A DNA stretch of 64,000 nucleotides from Mixophyes australis (GCA_036250195.1 JAVHZZ010000074.1:62001-126000); one strand, 5' to 3'; shown: positions 12,704-26,670, counted from the first letter of the stretch. Numbers and translations are program-made. Notes: generated by a model from the letters alone, not told the origin.

Positions 12704-13240
12704 TTTACATAATTCTTGTTTCTCATGACATTTCTAACATTGCCCACAATTATCAACTTTCTAAGTCTTTCTGAGCAAGAGAAATCGCAAAAGATAGTCA
12801 TTTCTTCATTGCCGTCCAAAAACAAGGCTTTTTTACACTCCTGTCTCCCTTTCTCTTGGAAACAATGACTTACATCAATCCTTTTACATAATTCTTGTTT
12901 CTCATGACATTTCTAACATTGCCCACAATTATCAACTTTCTAAGTCTTTCTGAGCAAGAGAAATCGCAAAAGATAGTCATTTCTTCATTGCCGTCCAAAA
13001 ACAAGGCTTTTTTACACTCCTGTCTCCCTTTCTCTTGGAAACAATGACTTACATCAATCCTTTTACATAATTCTTGTTTCTCATGACATTTCTAACATTG
13101 CCCACAATTATCAACTTTCTAAGTCTTTCTGAGCAAGAGAAATCGCAAAAGATAGTCATTTCTTCATTGCCGTCCAAAAACAAGGCTTTTTTACACTCCT
13201 GTCTCCCTTTCTCTTGGAAACAATGACTAACATCAATCCT

Positions 13241-15568
13241 TTTACATAATTCTTGTTTCTCATGACATTTCTAACATTGCCCACAATTATCAAATTTCTA
13301 AGTCTTTCTGAGCAAGAGAAATCGCAAAAGATAGTCATTTCTTCATTGCCGTCCAAAAACAAGGCTTTTTTACACTCCTGTCTCCCTTTCTCTTGGAAAC
13401 AATGACTTACATCAATCCTTTTACATAATTCTTGTTTCTCATGACATTTCTTACATTGCCCACAATTATCAACTTTCTAAGTCTTTCTGAGCAAGAGAAA
13501 TCGCAAAAGATAGTCATTTCTTTATTGCCGTCCAAAAACAAGGCTTTTTTACACTCCTGTCTCCCTTTCTCTTGGAAACAATGACTAACATCAATCCTTT
13601 TACATAATTCTTGTTTCTCATGACATTTCTAACATTGCCCACAATTATCAACTTTCTAAGTCTTTCTGAGCAAGAGAAATCGCAAAAGATAGTCATTTCT
13701 TCATTGCCGTCCAAAAACAAGGCTTTTTTACACTCCTGTCTCCCTTTCTCTTGGAAACAATGACTAACATCAATCCTTTTACATAATTCTTGTTTCTCAT
13801 GACATTTCTAACATTGCCCACAATTATCAACTTTCTAAGTCTTTCTGAGCAAGAGAAATCGCAAAAGATAGTCATTTCTTCATTGCCGTCCAAAAACAAA
13901 GGCTTTTTTACACTCCTGTCTCCCTTTCTCTTGGAAACAATGACTTACATCAATCCTTTTACATAATTCTTGTTTCTCATGACATTTCTAACATTGCCCA
14001 CAATTATCAACTTTCTAAGTCTTTCTGAGCAAGAGAAATCGCAAAAGATAGTCATTTCTTCATTGCCGTCCAAAAACAAGGCTTTTTTACACTCCTGTCT
14101 CCCTTTCTCTTGGAAACAATGACTTACATCAATCCTTTTACATAATTCTTGTTTCTCATGACATTTCTAACATTGCCCACAATTATCAACTTTCTAAGTC
14201 TTTCTGAGCAAGAGAAATCGCAAAAGATAGTCATTTCTTCATTGCCGTCCAAAAACAAGGCTTTTTTACACTCCTGTCTCCCTTTCTCTTGGAAACAATG
14301 ACTAACATCAATCCTTTTACATAATTCTTGTTTCTCATGACATTTCTAACATTGCCCACAATTATCAACTTTCTAAGTCTTTCTGAGCAAGAGAAATCGC
14401 AAAAGATAGTCATTTCTTCATTGCCGTCCAAAAACAAGGCTTTTTTACACTCCTGTCTCCCTTTCTCTTGGAAACAATGACTTACATCAATCCTTTTACA
14501 TAATTCTTGTTTCTCATTACATTTCTAACATTGCCCACAATTATCAACTTTCTAAGTCTTTCTGAGCAAGAGAAATCGCAAAAGATAGTCATTTCTTCAT
14601 TGCCGTCCAAAAACAAGGCTTTTTTACACACCTGTCTCCCTTTCTCTTGGAAACAATGACTAACATCAATCCTTTTACATAATTCTTGTTTCTCATGACA
14701 TTTCTAACATTGCCCACAATTATCAACTTTCTAAGTCTTTCTGAGCAAGAGAAATCGCAAAAGATTGTCATTTCTTCATTGCCGTCCAAAAACAAGGCTT
14801 TTTTACACTCCTGTCTCCCTTTCTCTTGGAAACAATGACTTACATCAATCCTTTTACATAATTCTTGTTTCTCATGACATTTCTAACATTGCCCACAATT
14901 ATCAACTTTCTAAGTCTTTCTGAGCAAGAGAAATCGCAAAAGATAGTCATTTCTTCATTGCCGTCCAAAAACAAGGCTTTTGTACACTCCTGTCTCCCTT
15001 TCTCTTGGAAACAATGACTAACATCAATCCTTTTACATAATTCTTGTTTCTCATGACATTTCTAACATTGCCCACAATTATCAACTTTCTAAGTCTTTCT
15101 GAGCAAGAGAAATCGCAAAAGATAGTCATTTCTTCATTGCCGTCCAAAAACAAGGCTTTTTTACACTCCTGTCTCCCTTTCTCTTGGAAACAATGACTTA
15201 CATCAATCCTTTTACATAATTCTTGTTTCTCATGACATTTCTAACATTGCCCACAATTATCAACTTTCTAAGTCTTTCTGAGCAAGAGAAATCGCAAAAG
15301 ATAGTCATTTCTTCATTGCCGTCCAAAAACAAGGCTTTTTTACACTCCTGTCTCCCTTTCTCTTGGAAACAATGACTTACATCAATCCTTTTACATAATT
15401 CTTGTTTCTCATGACATTTCTAACATTGCCCACAATTATCAACTTTCTAAGTCTTTCTGAGCAAGAGAAATCGCAAAAGATAGTCATTTCTTCATTGCCG
15501 TCCAAAAACAAGGCTTTTTTACACACCTGTCTCCCTTTCTCTTGGAAACAATGACTAACATCAATCCT
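13241..15568. repeat. Duplicated block B, copy 1
   Basis: The marker order (position-54 A, TTTATTG, CTCATTAC, ACACCTG, GATTGTC, ACACCTG) recurs at 21837 onward at offset 8596 then 8595 bp, and in part at 27.4-28.9 kb. The two ACACCTG marks are five monomers apart (14626 and 15521). Private changes are TTCTTACATTG near 13450, the extra A near 13900 and TTTTGTACAC near 14981. Confidence 0.8.
13778..13957. repeat. 180-bp monomer with an extra A
   Basis: The tract reads CAAAAACAAAGGCT, one A longer than consensus, near 13900. No other monomer shares it, so it is a private, probably recent slip. Confidence 0.9.
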
Positions 15569-16284
15569 TTTACATAATTCTTGTTTCTCATGACATTTCT
15601 AACATTGCCCACAATTATCAACTTTCTAAGTCTTTCTGAGCAAGAGAAATCGCAAAAGATTGTCATTTCTTCATTGCCGTCCAAAAACAAAGCTTTTTTG
15701 CATTTCTGTCTCACTTTCTCTTAGAAACAATAATTTACATCAATCCTTTTACATAATTCTTGTTTCTCATGACATTTCTAACATTGCCCACAATTACCAA
15801 CTTTCTAAGTCTTTCTGAGCACGAGAAATTGCAAAACATAGTCATTTCTTCATTGCCGTACAAAAACAACGCTTTTTTGCATTTCTGTCTCACTTTCTCT
15901 TAGAAACAATAATTTACATCAATCCTTTTACATAATTCTTGTTTCTCATGACATTTCTAACATTGCCCACAATTATCAACTTTCTAAGTCTTTCTGAGCA
16001 AGAGAAATCGCAAAAGATAGTCATTTCTTCATTGCCGTCCAAAAACAAAGCTTTTTTGCATTTCTGTCTCACTTTCTCTTAGAAACAATAATTTACATCA
16101 ATCCTTTTACATAATTCTTGTTTCTCATGACATTTCTAACATTGCCCACAATTACCAACTTTCTAAGTCTTTCTGAGCACGAGAAATCGCAAAAGATAGT
16201 CATTTCTTCATTGCCGTCCAAAAACAAGGCTTTTTTATACTCCTGTCTCCCTTTCTCTTGGAAACAATGACTTACATCAATCCT
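15569..16284. repeat. Divergent subfamily cluster 1 (four monomers)
   Basis: Three junctions (15701, 15880, 16059) carry GCATTTCTGTCTCAC, CTTAGAAAC and AATAATTTACATC in place of CACTCCTGTCTCCC, CTTGGAAAC and AATGACTTACATC. The second and fourth monomers also have ATTACC and GCACGAG, and the second has GCCGTACAA. This is the most diverged monomer group in the window. Confidence 0.92.
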
Positions 16285-16463
16285 TTTACATAATTCTTGT
16301 TTCTCATGACATTTCTAACATTGCCCACAATTATCAACTTTCTAAGTCTTTCTGAGCAAGAGAAATCGCAAAACATAGTCATTTCTTCATTGCCGTCCAA
16401 AAACAAGGCTTTTTTACACTCCTGTCTCCCTTTCTCTTGGAAACAATGACTTACATCAATCCT

Positions 16464-17718
16464 TTTACATAATTCTTGTTTCTCATGACATTTCTAACAT
16501 TGCCCACAATTATCAACTTTCTAAGTCTTTCTGAGCAAGAGAAATCGCAAAAGATAGTCAATTCTTCATTGCCGTCCAAAAACAAGGCTTTTTTACACTC
16601 CTGTCTCCCTTTCTCTTGGAAACAATGACTAACATCAATCCTTTTACATAATTCTTGTTTCTCATGACATTTCTAATATTGCCCACAATTATCAACTTTC
16701 TAAGTCTTTCTGAGCAAGAGAAATCGCAAAAGATAGTCATTTCTTCATTGCCGTCCAAAAACAAGGCTTTTTTTACACTCCTGTCTCCCTTTCTCTTGGA
16801 AACAATGACTTACATCAATCCTTTTACATAATTCTTGTTTCTCATGACATTTCTAACATTGCCCACAATTATCAACTCTCTAAGTCTTTCTGAGCAAGAG
16901 AAATCGCAAAAGATAGTCATTTCTTCATTGCCGTCCAAAAACAACGCTTTTTTACACTCCTGTCTCCCTTTCTCTTGGAAACAATGACTTACATCAATCC
17001 TTTTACATAATTCTTGTTTCTCATGACATTTCTAACATTGCCCACAATTATCAACTTTCTAAGTCTTTCTGAGCAAGAGAAATCGCAAAAGATAGTCATT
17101 TCTTCATTGCCGTCCAAAAACAAGGCTTTTTTACACTCCTGTCTCCCTTTCTCTTGGAAACAATGACTTACATCAATCCTTTTACATAATTCTTGTTTCT
17201 CATGACATTTCTAACATTGCCCACAATTATCAACTTTCTAAGTCTTTCTGAGCAAGAGAAATCGCAAAAGATAGTCAATTCTTCATTGCCGTCCAAAAAC
17301 AAGGCTTTTTTACACTCCTGTCTCCCTTTCTCTTGGAAACAATGACTAACATCAATCCTTTTACATAATTCTTGTTTCTCATGACATTTCTAATATTGCC
17401 CACAATTATCAACTTTCTAAGTCTTTCTGAGCAAGAGAAATCGCAAAAGATAGTCATTTCTTCATTGCCGTCCAAAAACAAGGCTTTTTTTACACTCCTG
17501 TCTCCCTTTCTCTTGGAAACAATGACTTACATCAATCCTTTTACATAATTCTTGTTTCTCATGACATTTCTAACATTGCCCACAATTATCAACTCTCTAA
17601 GTCTTTCTGAGCAAGAGAAATCGCAAAAGATAGTCATTTCTTCATTACCGTCCAAAAACAACGCTTTTTTACACTCCTGTCTCCCTTTCTCTTGGAAACA
17701 ATGACTTACATCAATCCT
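16464..17718. repeat. Local 4-monomer tandem duplication
   Basis: The run AGTCAATTC monomer, CTAATATTG/T7 monomer, CAACTCTCTA/AACG monomer occurs at 16464-17001 and again at 17181-17718, at an offset of 717 bp (four monomers plus one T insertion). The two related blocks at 24880 and 29893 have the run only once. Confidence 0.88.
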
Positions 17719-19329
17719 TTTACATAATTCTTGTTTCTCATGACATTTCTAACATTGCCCACAATTATCAAATTTCTAAGTCTTTCTGAGCAAGAGAAAT
17801 CGCAAAAGATAGTCATTTCTTCATTGCCGTCCAAAAACAAGGCTTTTTTACACTCCTGTCTCCCTTTCTCTTGGAAACAATGACTTACATCAATCCTTTT
17901 ACATAATTCTTGTTTCTCATGACATTTCTAGCATTGCCCACAATTATCACCTTTCTAAGTCTTTCTGAGCAAGAGAAATCGCAAAAGATAGTCATTTCTT
18001 CATTGCCGTCCAAAAACAAGGCTTTTTTACACTCGTGTCTCCCTTTCTCTTGGAAACAATGACTTACATCAATCCTTTTACATAATTCTTGTTTCTCATG
18101 ACATTTCTAACATTGCCCACAATTATCAACTTTCTAAGTCTTTCTGAGCAAGAGAAATCGCAAAAGATAGTCATTTCTTCATTGCCGTCCAAAAACAAGG
18201 CTTTTTTACACTCCTGTCTCCCTTTCTCTTGGAAACAATGACTTACATCAATCCTTTTACATAATTCTTGTTTCTCATGACATTTCTAACATTGCCCACA
18301 ATTATCAAATTTCTAAGTCTTTCTGAGCAAGAGAAATCGCAAAAGATAGTCATTTCTTCATTGCCGTCCAAAAACAAGGCTTTTTTACACTCCTGTCTCC
18401 CTTTCTCTTGGAAACAATGACTAACATCAATCCTTTTACATAATTCTTGTTTCTCATGACATTTCTAACATTGCCCACAATTATCAACTTTCTAAGTCTT
18501 TCTGAGCAAGAGAAATCGCAAAAGATAGTCATTTCTTCATTGCCGTCCAAAAACAAGGCTTTTTTACACTCCTGTCTCCCTTTCTCTTGGAAACAATGAC
18601 TTACATCAATCCTTTTACATAATTCTTGTTTCTCATGACATTTCTAACATTGCCCACAATTATCAACTTTCTAAGTCTTTCTGAGCAAGAGAAATCGCAA
18701 AAGATAGTCATTTCTTCATTGCCGTCCAAAAACAAGGCTTTTTTACACTCCTGTCTCCCTTTCTCTTGGAAACAATGACTAACATCAATCCTTTTACATA
18801 ATTCTTGTTTCTCATGACATTTCTAACATTGCCCACAATTATCAAATTTCTAAGTCTTTCTGAGCAAGAGAAATCGCAAAAGATAGTCATTTCTTCATTG
18901 CCGTCCAAAAACAAGGCTTTTTTACACTCCTGTCTCCCTTTCTCTTGGAAACAATGACTTACATCAATCCTTTTACATAATTCTTGTTTCTCATGACATT
19001 TCTAACATTGCCCACAATTATCAACTTTCTAAGTCTTTCTGAGCAAGAGAAATCGCAAAAGATAGTCATTTCTTTATTGCCGTCCAAAAACAAGGCTTTT
19101 TTACACTCCTGTCTCCCTTTCTCTTGGAAACAATGACTAACATCAATCCTTTTACATAATTCTTGTTTCTCATGACATTTCTAACATTGCCCACAATTAT
19201 CAACTTTCTAAGTCTTTCTGAGCAAGAGAAATCGCAAAAGATAGTCATTTCTTCATTGCCGTCCAAAAACAAGGCTTTTTTACACTCCTGTCTCCCTTTC
19301 TCTTGGAAACAATGACTTACATCAATCCT
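17181..19329. repeat. Duplicated block C, copy 1 (12 monomers)
   Basis: Ordered markers: AGTCAATTC, CTAATATTG/T7, CAACTCTCTA, position-54 A, CTAGCATTG with TATCACC and CTCGTG, two position-54 A monomers, TTTATTG. The same order is found at offsets 7699 bp (partial) and 12712 bp (complete). A private CATTACCGTCC change lies near 17647. Confidence 0.88.
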
Positions 19330-19509
19330 TTTACATAATTCTTGTTTCTCATGACATTTCTAACATTGCCCACAATTATCAACTCTCTAAGTCTTTATGA
19401 GCAAGAGAAATCGCAAAAGATAGTCATTTCTTCATTGCCGTCCAAAAACAACGCTTTTTTTACACTCCTGTCTCCCTTTCTCTTGGAAACAATGACTTAC
19501 ATCAATCCT
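19330..19509. repeat. Isolated 180-bp T7 monomer
   Basis: Has CAACTCTCTA, TTTATGAGC and AACG followed by a T7 run at 19455-19461. The other T7 monomers have AAGG and CTAATATTG, so this T gain is probably independent. Confidence 0.8.
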
Positions 19510-19866
19510 TTTACATAATTCTTGTTTCTCATGAAATTTCTAACATTGCCTACAATTATCAACTTTCTAAGTCTTTCTGAGGAAGAGAAATCGCAAAAGA
19601 TAGTCATTTCTTCATTGCCGTCCAAAAACAAGGCTTTTTTACACTCCTGTCTCCCTTTCTCTTGGAAACAATGACTTACATCAATCCTTTTACATAATTC
19701 TTGTTTCTCATGACATTTCTAACATTGCCCACAATTATCAACTTTCTAAGTCTTTCTGAGCAAGAAAAATCGCAAAACATAGTCATTTCTTCATTGCCGT
19801 CCAAAAACAACGCTTTTTTACACTCCTGTCTCCCTTTCTCTTGGAAACAATGACTTACATCAATCC

Positions 19867-20582
19867 TTTTACATAATTCTTGTTTCTCATGACATTTCTA
19901 ACATTGCCCACAATTATCCACTTTCTAAGTCTTTCTGAGCAAGAGAAATCGCAAAAGATAGTCATTTCTTCATTGCCGTCCAAAAACAAGGCTTTTTTAC
20001 ACTCCTGTCTCCCTTTCTCTTGGAAACAATGACTAACATCAATCCTTTTACATAATTCTTGTTTCTCATGACATTTCTAACATTGCCCACCATTATCAAC
20101 TTTCTAAGTCTTTCTGAGCAAGAGAAATCGCAAAAGATTGTCATTTCTTCATTGCCGTCCAAAAACAAGGCTTTTTTACACTCCTGTCTCCCTTTCTCTT
20201 GGAAACAATGACTTACATCAATCCTTTTACATAATTCTTGTTTCTCATGACATTTCTAACATTGCCCACAATTATCAACTTTCTAAGTCTTTCTGAGCAA
20301 GAGAAATCGCAAAAGATAGTCATTTCTTCATTGCCGTCCAAAAACAAGGCTTTTTTACACTCCTGTCTCCCTTTCTCTTGGAAACAATGACTAACATCAA
20401 TCCTTTTACATAATTCTTGTTTCTCATGACATTTCTAACATTGCCCACCATTATCAACTTTCTAAGTCTTTCTGAGCAAGAGAAATCGCAAAAGATTGTC
20501 ATTTCTTCATTGCCGTCCAAAAACAAGGCTTTTTTACACTCCTGTCTCCCTTTCTCTTGGAAACAATGACTTACATCAATCC
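19867..20582. repeat. Tandem two-monomer duplication with ACCATTA
   Basis: A GATAG/TAACAT monomer followed by an ACCATTA/GATTGTC monomer appears twice, with marks 358 bp apart (ACCATTA near 20088 and 20446). A private TATCCACTT change in the first monomer separates the two copies. Edges are approximate to within one monomer. Confidence 0.75.
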
Positions 20583-21836
20583 TTTTACATAATTCTTGTT
20601 TCTCATGACATTTCTAACATTGCCCACAATTATCAACTTTCTAAGTCTTTCTGAGCAAGAGAAATCGCAAAAGATAGTCATTTCCTCATTGCCGTCCAAA
20701 AACAAGGCTTTTTTACACTCCTGTATCCCTTTCTCTTGGAAACAATGACTTACATCAATCCTTTTACATAATTCTTGTTTCTCATGACATTTCTAACATT
20801 GCCCACAATTATCAACTCTCTAAGTCTTTCTGAGCAAGAGAAATCGCAAAAGATAGTCATTTCTTCATTGCCGTCCAAAAACAACGCTTTTTTACACTCC
20901 TGTCTCCCTTTCTCTTGGAAACAATGACTTACATCAATCCTTTTACATAATTCTTGTTTCTCGTGACATTTCTAACATTGCCCACAATTATCAACTTTCT
21001 AAGGCTTTCTGAGCAAGAGAAATCGCAAAAGATAGTCATTTCTTCATTGCCGTCCAAAAACAAGGCTTTTTTACACTCCTGTCTCCCTTTCTCTTGGAAA
21101 CAATGACTTACATCAATCCTTTTACATAATTCTTGTTTCTCATGACATTTCTAACATTGCCCACAATTATCAACTTTCTAAGTCTTTCTGAGCAAGAGAA
21201 ATCGCAAAAGATAGTCATTTCTTCATTGCCGTCCAAAAACAAGGCTTTTTTACACTCCTGTCTCCCTTTCTCTTGGAAACAATGACTTACATCAATCCTT
21301 TTACATAATTCTTGTTTCTCATGACATTTCTAACATTGCCCACAATTATCAACTTTCTAAGTCTTTCTGAGCAAGAGAAATCGCAAAAGATAGTCATTTC
21401 TTCATTGCCGTCCAAAAACAAGGCTTTTTTACACTCCTGTCTCCCTTTCTCTTGGAAACAATGACTAACATCAATCCTTTTACATAATTCTTGTTTCTCA
21501 TGACATTTCTAACATTGCCCACAATTATCAACTTTCTAAGTCTTTCTGAGCAAGAGAAATCGCAAAAGATAGTCATTTCTTCATTGCCGTCCAAAAACAA
21601 GGCTTTTTTACACTCCTGTCTCCCTTTCTCTTGGAAACAATGACTTACATCAATCCTTTTACATAATTCTTGTTTCTCATGACATTTCTAACATTGCCCA
21701 CAATTATCAACTTTCTAAGTCTTTCTGAGCAAGAGAAATCGCAAAAGATAGTCATTTCTTCATTGCCGTCCAAAAACAAGGCTTTTTTACACTCCTGTCT
21801 CCCTTTCTCTTGGAAACAATGACTAACATCAATCCT

Positions 21837-24163
21837 TTTACATAATTCTTGTTTCTCATGACATTTCTAACATTGCCCACAATTATCAAATTTCTAAGTC
21901 TTTCTGAGCAAGAGAAATCGCAAAAGATAGTCATTTCTTCATTGCCGTCCAAAAACAAGGCTTTTTTACACTCCTGTCTCCCTTTCTCTTGGAAACAATG
22001 ACTTACATCAATCCTTTTACATAATTCTTGTTTCTCATGACATTTCTAACATTGCCCACAATTATCAACTTTCTAAGTCTTTCTGAGCAAGAGAAATCGC
22101 AAAAGATAGTCATTTCTTTATTGCCGTCCAAAAACAAGGCTTTTTTACACTCCTGTCTCCCTTTCTCTTGGAAACAATGACTAACATCAATCCTTTTACA
22201 TAATTCTTGTTTCTCATGACATTTCTAACATTGCCCACAATTATCAACTTTCTAAGTCTTTCTGAGCAAGAGAAATCGCAAAAGATAGTCATTTCTTCAT
22301 TGCCGTCCAAAAACAAGGCTTTTTTACACTCCTGTCTCCCTTTCTCTTGGAAACAATGACTAACATCAATCCTTTTACATAATTCTTGTTTCTCATGACA
22401 TTTCTAACATTGCCCACAATTATCAACTTTCTAAGTCTTTCTGAGCAAGAGAAATCGCAAAAGATAGTCATTTCTTCATTGCCGTCCAAAAACAAGGCTT
22501 TTTTACACTCCTGTCTCCCTTTCTCTTGGAAACAATGACTTACATCAATCCTTTTACATAATTCTTGTTTCTCATGACATTTCTAACATTGCCCACAATT
22601 ATCAACTTTCTAAGTCTTTCTGAGCAAGAGAAATCGCAAAAGATAGTCATTTCTTCATTGCCGTCCAAAAACAAGGCTTTTTTACACTCCTGTCTCCCTT
22701 TCTCTTGGAAACAATGACTTACATCAATCCTTTTACATAATTCTTGTTTCTCATGACATTTCTAACATTGCCCACAATTATCAACTTTCTAAGTCTTTCT
22801 GAGCAAGAGAAATCGCAAAAGATAGTCATTTCTTCATTGCCGTCCAAAAACAAGGCTTTTTTACACTCCTGTCTCCCTTTCTCTTGGAAACAATGACTAA
22901 CATCAATCCTTTTACATAATTCTTGTTTCTCATGACATTTCTAACATTGCCCACAATTATCAACTTTCTAAGTCTTTCTGAGCAAGAGAAATCGCAAAAG
23001 ATAGTCATTTCTTCATTGCCGTCCAAAATCAAGGCTTTTTTACACTCCTGTCTCCCTTTCTCTTGGAAACAATGACTTACATCAATCCTTTTACATAATT
23101 CTTGTTTCTCATTACATTTCTAACATTGCCCACAATTATCAACTTTCTAAGTCTTTCTGAGCAAGAGAAATCGCAAAAGATAGTCATTTCTTCATTGCCG
23201 TCCAAAAACAAGGCTTTTTTACACACCTGTCTCCCTTTCTCTTGGAAACAATGACTAACATCAATCCTTTTACATAATTCTTGTTTCTCATGACATTTCT
23301 AACATTGCCCACAATTATCAACTTTCTAAGTCTTTCTGAGCAAGAGAAATCGCAAAAGATTGTCATTTCTTCATTGCCGTCCAAAAACAAGGCTTTTTTA
23401 CACTCCTGTCTCCCTTTCTCTTGGAAACAATGACTAACATCAATCCTTTTACATAATTCTTGTTTCTCATGACATTTCTAACATTGCCCACAATTATCAA
23501 CTTTCTAAGTCTTTCTGAGCAAGAGAAATCGCAAAAGATAGTCATTTCTTCATTGCCGTCCAAAAACAAGGCTTTTTTACACTCCTGTCTCCCTTTCTCT
23601 TGGAAACAATGACTTACATCAATCCTTTTACATAATTCTTGTTTCTCATGACATTTCTAACATTGCCCACAATTATCAACTTTCTAAGTCTTTCTGAGCA
23701 AGAGAAATCGCAAAAGATAGTCATTTCTTCATTGCCGTCCAAAAACAAGGCTTTTTTACACTCCTGTCTCCCTTTCTCTTGGAAACAATGACTTACATCA
23801 ATCCTTTTACATAATTCTTGTTTCTCATGACATTTCTAACATTGCCCACAATTATCAACTTTCTAAGTCTTTCTGAGCAAGAGAAATCGCAAAAGATAGT
23901 CATTTCTTCATTGCCGTCCAAAAACAAGGCTTTTTTACACACCTGTCTCCCTTTCTCTTGGAAACAATGACTAACATCAATCCTTTTACATAATTCTTGT
24001 TTCTCATGACATTTCTAACATTGCCCACAATTATCAACTTTCTAAGTCTTTCTGAGCAAGAGAAATCGCAAAAGATTGTCATTTCTTCATTGCCGTCCAA
24101 AAACAAGGCTTTTTTACACTCCTGTCTCCCTTTCTCTTGGAAACAATGACTAACATCAATCCT
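21837..24163. repeat. Duplicated block B, copy 2
   Basis: Counterpart of 13241-15568. The ACACCTG marks are only four monomers apart (23221 and 23937), but an extra GATTGTC-type monomer before the divergent cluster restores the total. Private change: CCAAAATCAAGG near 23029. Confidence 0.8.
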
Positions 24164-24879
24164 TTTACATAATTCTTGTTTCTCATGACATTTCTAACAT
24201 TGCCCACAATTATCAACTTTCTAAGTCTTTCTGAGCAAGAGAAATCGCAAAAGATAGTCATTTCTTCATTGCCGTCCAAAAACAAAGCTTTTTTGCATTT
24301 CTGTCTCACTTTCTCTTAGAAACAATAATTTACATCAATCCTTTTACATAATTCTTGTTTCTCATGACATTTCTAACATTGCCCACAATTACCAACTTTC
24401 TAAGTCTTTCTGAGCACGAGAAATTGCAAAACATAGTCATTTCTTCATTGCCGTACAAAAACAACGCTTTTTTGCATTTCTGTCTCACTTTCTCTTAGAA
24501 ACAATAATTTACATCAATCCTTTTACATAATTCTTGTTTCTCATGACATTTCTAACATTGCCCACAATTATCAACTTTCTAAGTCTTTCTGAGCAAGAGA
24601 AATCGCAAAAGATAGTCATTTCTTCATTGCCGTCCAAAAACAAAGCTTTTTTGCATTTCTGTCTCACTTTCTCTTAGAAACAATAATTTACATCAATCCT
24701 TTTACATAATTCTTGTTTCTCATGACATTTCTAACATTGCCCACAATTACCAACTTTCTAAGTCTTTCTGAGCACGAGAAATCGCAAAAGATAGTCATTT
24801 CTTCATTGCCGTCCAAAAACAAGGCTTTTTTATACTCCTGTCTCCCTTTCTCTTGGAAACAATGACTTACATCAATCCT
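24164..24879. repeat. Divergent subfamily cluster 2 (four monomers)
   Basis: Exact counterpart of 15569-16284 at offset 8595 bp, with the three junctions at 24296, 24475 and 24654 and the same TTTATACTCC ending. Unlike cluster 1, its first monomer has GATAG rather than GATTG. Confidence 0.92.
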
Positions 24880-26670
24880 TTTACATAATTCTTGTTTCTC
24901 ATGACATTTCTAACATTGCCCACAATTATCAACTTTCTAAGTCTTTCTGAGCAAGAGAAATCGCAAAAGATAGTCAATTCTTCATTGCCGTCCAAAAACA
25001 AGGCTTTTTTACACTCCTGTCTCCCTTTCTCTTGGAAACAATGACTAACATCAATCCTTTTACATAATTCTTGTTTCTCATGACATTTCTAATATTGCCC
25101 ACAATTATCAACTTTCTAAGTCTTTCTGAGCAAGAGAAATCGCAAAAGATAGTCATTTCTTCATTGCCGTCCAAAAACAAGGCTTTTTTTACACTCCTGT
25201 CTCCCTTTCTCTTGGAAACAATGACTTACATCAATCCTTTTACATAATTCTTGTTTCTCATGACATTTCTAACATTGCCCACAATTATCAACTCTCTAAG
25301 TCTTTCTGAGCAAGAGAAATCGCAAAAGATAGTCATTTCTTCATTGCCGTCCAAAAACAACGCTTTTTTACACTCCTGTCTCCCTTTCTCTTGGAAACAA
25401 TGACTTACATCAATCCTTTTACATAATTCTTGTTTCTCATGACATTTCTAACATTGCCCACAATTATCAAATTTCTAAGTCTTTCTGAGCAAGAGAAATC
25501 GCAAAAGATAGTCATTTCTTCATTGCCGTCCAAAAACAAGGCTTTTTTACACTCCTGTCTCCCTTTCTCTTGGAAACAATGACTTACATCAATCCTTTTA
25601 CATAATTCTTGTTTCTCATGACATTTCTAGCATTGCCCACAATTATCACCTTTCTAAGTCTTTCTGAGCAAGAGAAATCGCAAAAGATAGTCATTTCTTC
25701 ATTGCCGTCCAAAAACAAGGCTTTTTTACACTCGTGTCTCCCTTTCTCTTGGAAACAATGACTTACATCAATCCTTTTACATAATTCTTGTTTCTCATGA
25801 CATTTCTAACATTGCCCACAATTATCAACTTTCTAAGTCTTTCTGAGCAAGAGAAATCGCAAAAGATAGTCATTTCTTCATTGCCGTCCAAAAACAAGGC
25901 TTTTTTACACTCCTGTCTCCCTTTCTCTTGGAAACAATGACTTACATCAATCCTTTTACATAATTCTTGTTTCTCATGACATTTCTAACATTGCCCACAA
26001 TTATCAAATTTCTAAGTCTTTCTGAGCAAGAGAAATCGCAAAAGATAGTCATTTCTTCATTGCCGTCCAAAAACAAGGCTTTTTTACACTCCTGTCTCCC
26101 TTTCTCTTGGAAACAATGACTAACATCAATCCTTTTACATAATTCTTGTTTCTCATGACATTTCTAACATTGCCCACAATTATCAACTTTCTAAGTCTTT
26201 CTGAGCAAGAGAAATCGCAAAAGATAGTCATTTCTTCATTGCCGTCCAAAAACAAGGCTTTTTTACACTCCTGTCTCCCTTTCTCTTGGAAACAATGACT
26301 TACATCAATCCTTTTACATAATTCTTGTTTCTCATGACATTTCTAACATTGCCCACAATTATCAACTTTCTAAGTCTTTCTGAGCAAGAGAAATCGCAAA
26401 AGATAGTCATTTCTTCATTGCCGTCCAAAAACAAGGCTTTTTTACACTCCTGTCTCCCTTTCTCTTGGAAACAATGACTAACATCAATCCTTTTACATAA
26501 TTCTTGATTCTCATGACATTTCTAACATTGCCCACAATTATCAAATTTCTAAGTCTTTCTGAGCAAGAGAAATCGCAAAAGATAGTCATTTCTTCATTGC
26601 CGTCCAAAAACAAGGCTTTTTTACACTCCTGTCTCCCTTTCTCTTGGAAACAATGACTTACATCAATCCT
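24880..26670. repeat. Duplicated block C, copy 2 (truncated)
   Basis: Matches 17181 onward at offset 7699 bp through the second-last position-54 A monomer. It then switches at about 26671 to the GATTGTC monomer that leads into the divergent cluster. A private ATTCTTGATTC change lies near 26507. Confidence 0.87.

Larger units (their letters stand above)
1..13061. repeat. Domain 1: array with 7-monomer (1252-bp) HOR
   Basis: This domain is defined by the 1-bp deletion monomers (AAGCTT form), the TAGTAATTT plus TGTTTCAC monomer, the CTTTCAGAGC monomer and the AAATAAATC divergent monomer, none of which recurs beyond it. It contains five complete 1252-bp units and a long copy at offset 7335 bp. 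The right edge is set where the last AAATAAATC block gives way to Domain 2 monomers; it is a judgement good to one or two monomers. Confidence 0.75.

Noticed and set aside
15569..16284. A transposon fragment as the source of the divergent cluster
   Set aside because: These monomers stay in 179-bp register, align along their whole length with the consensus and have no terminal repeats or target-site duplication.
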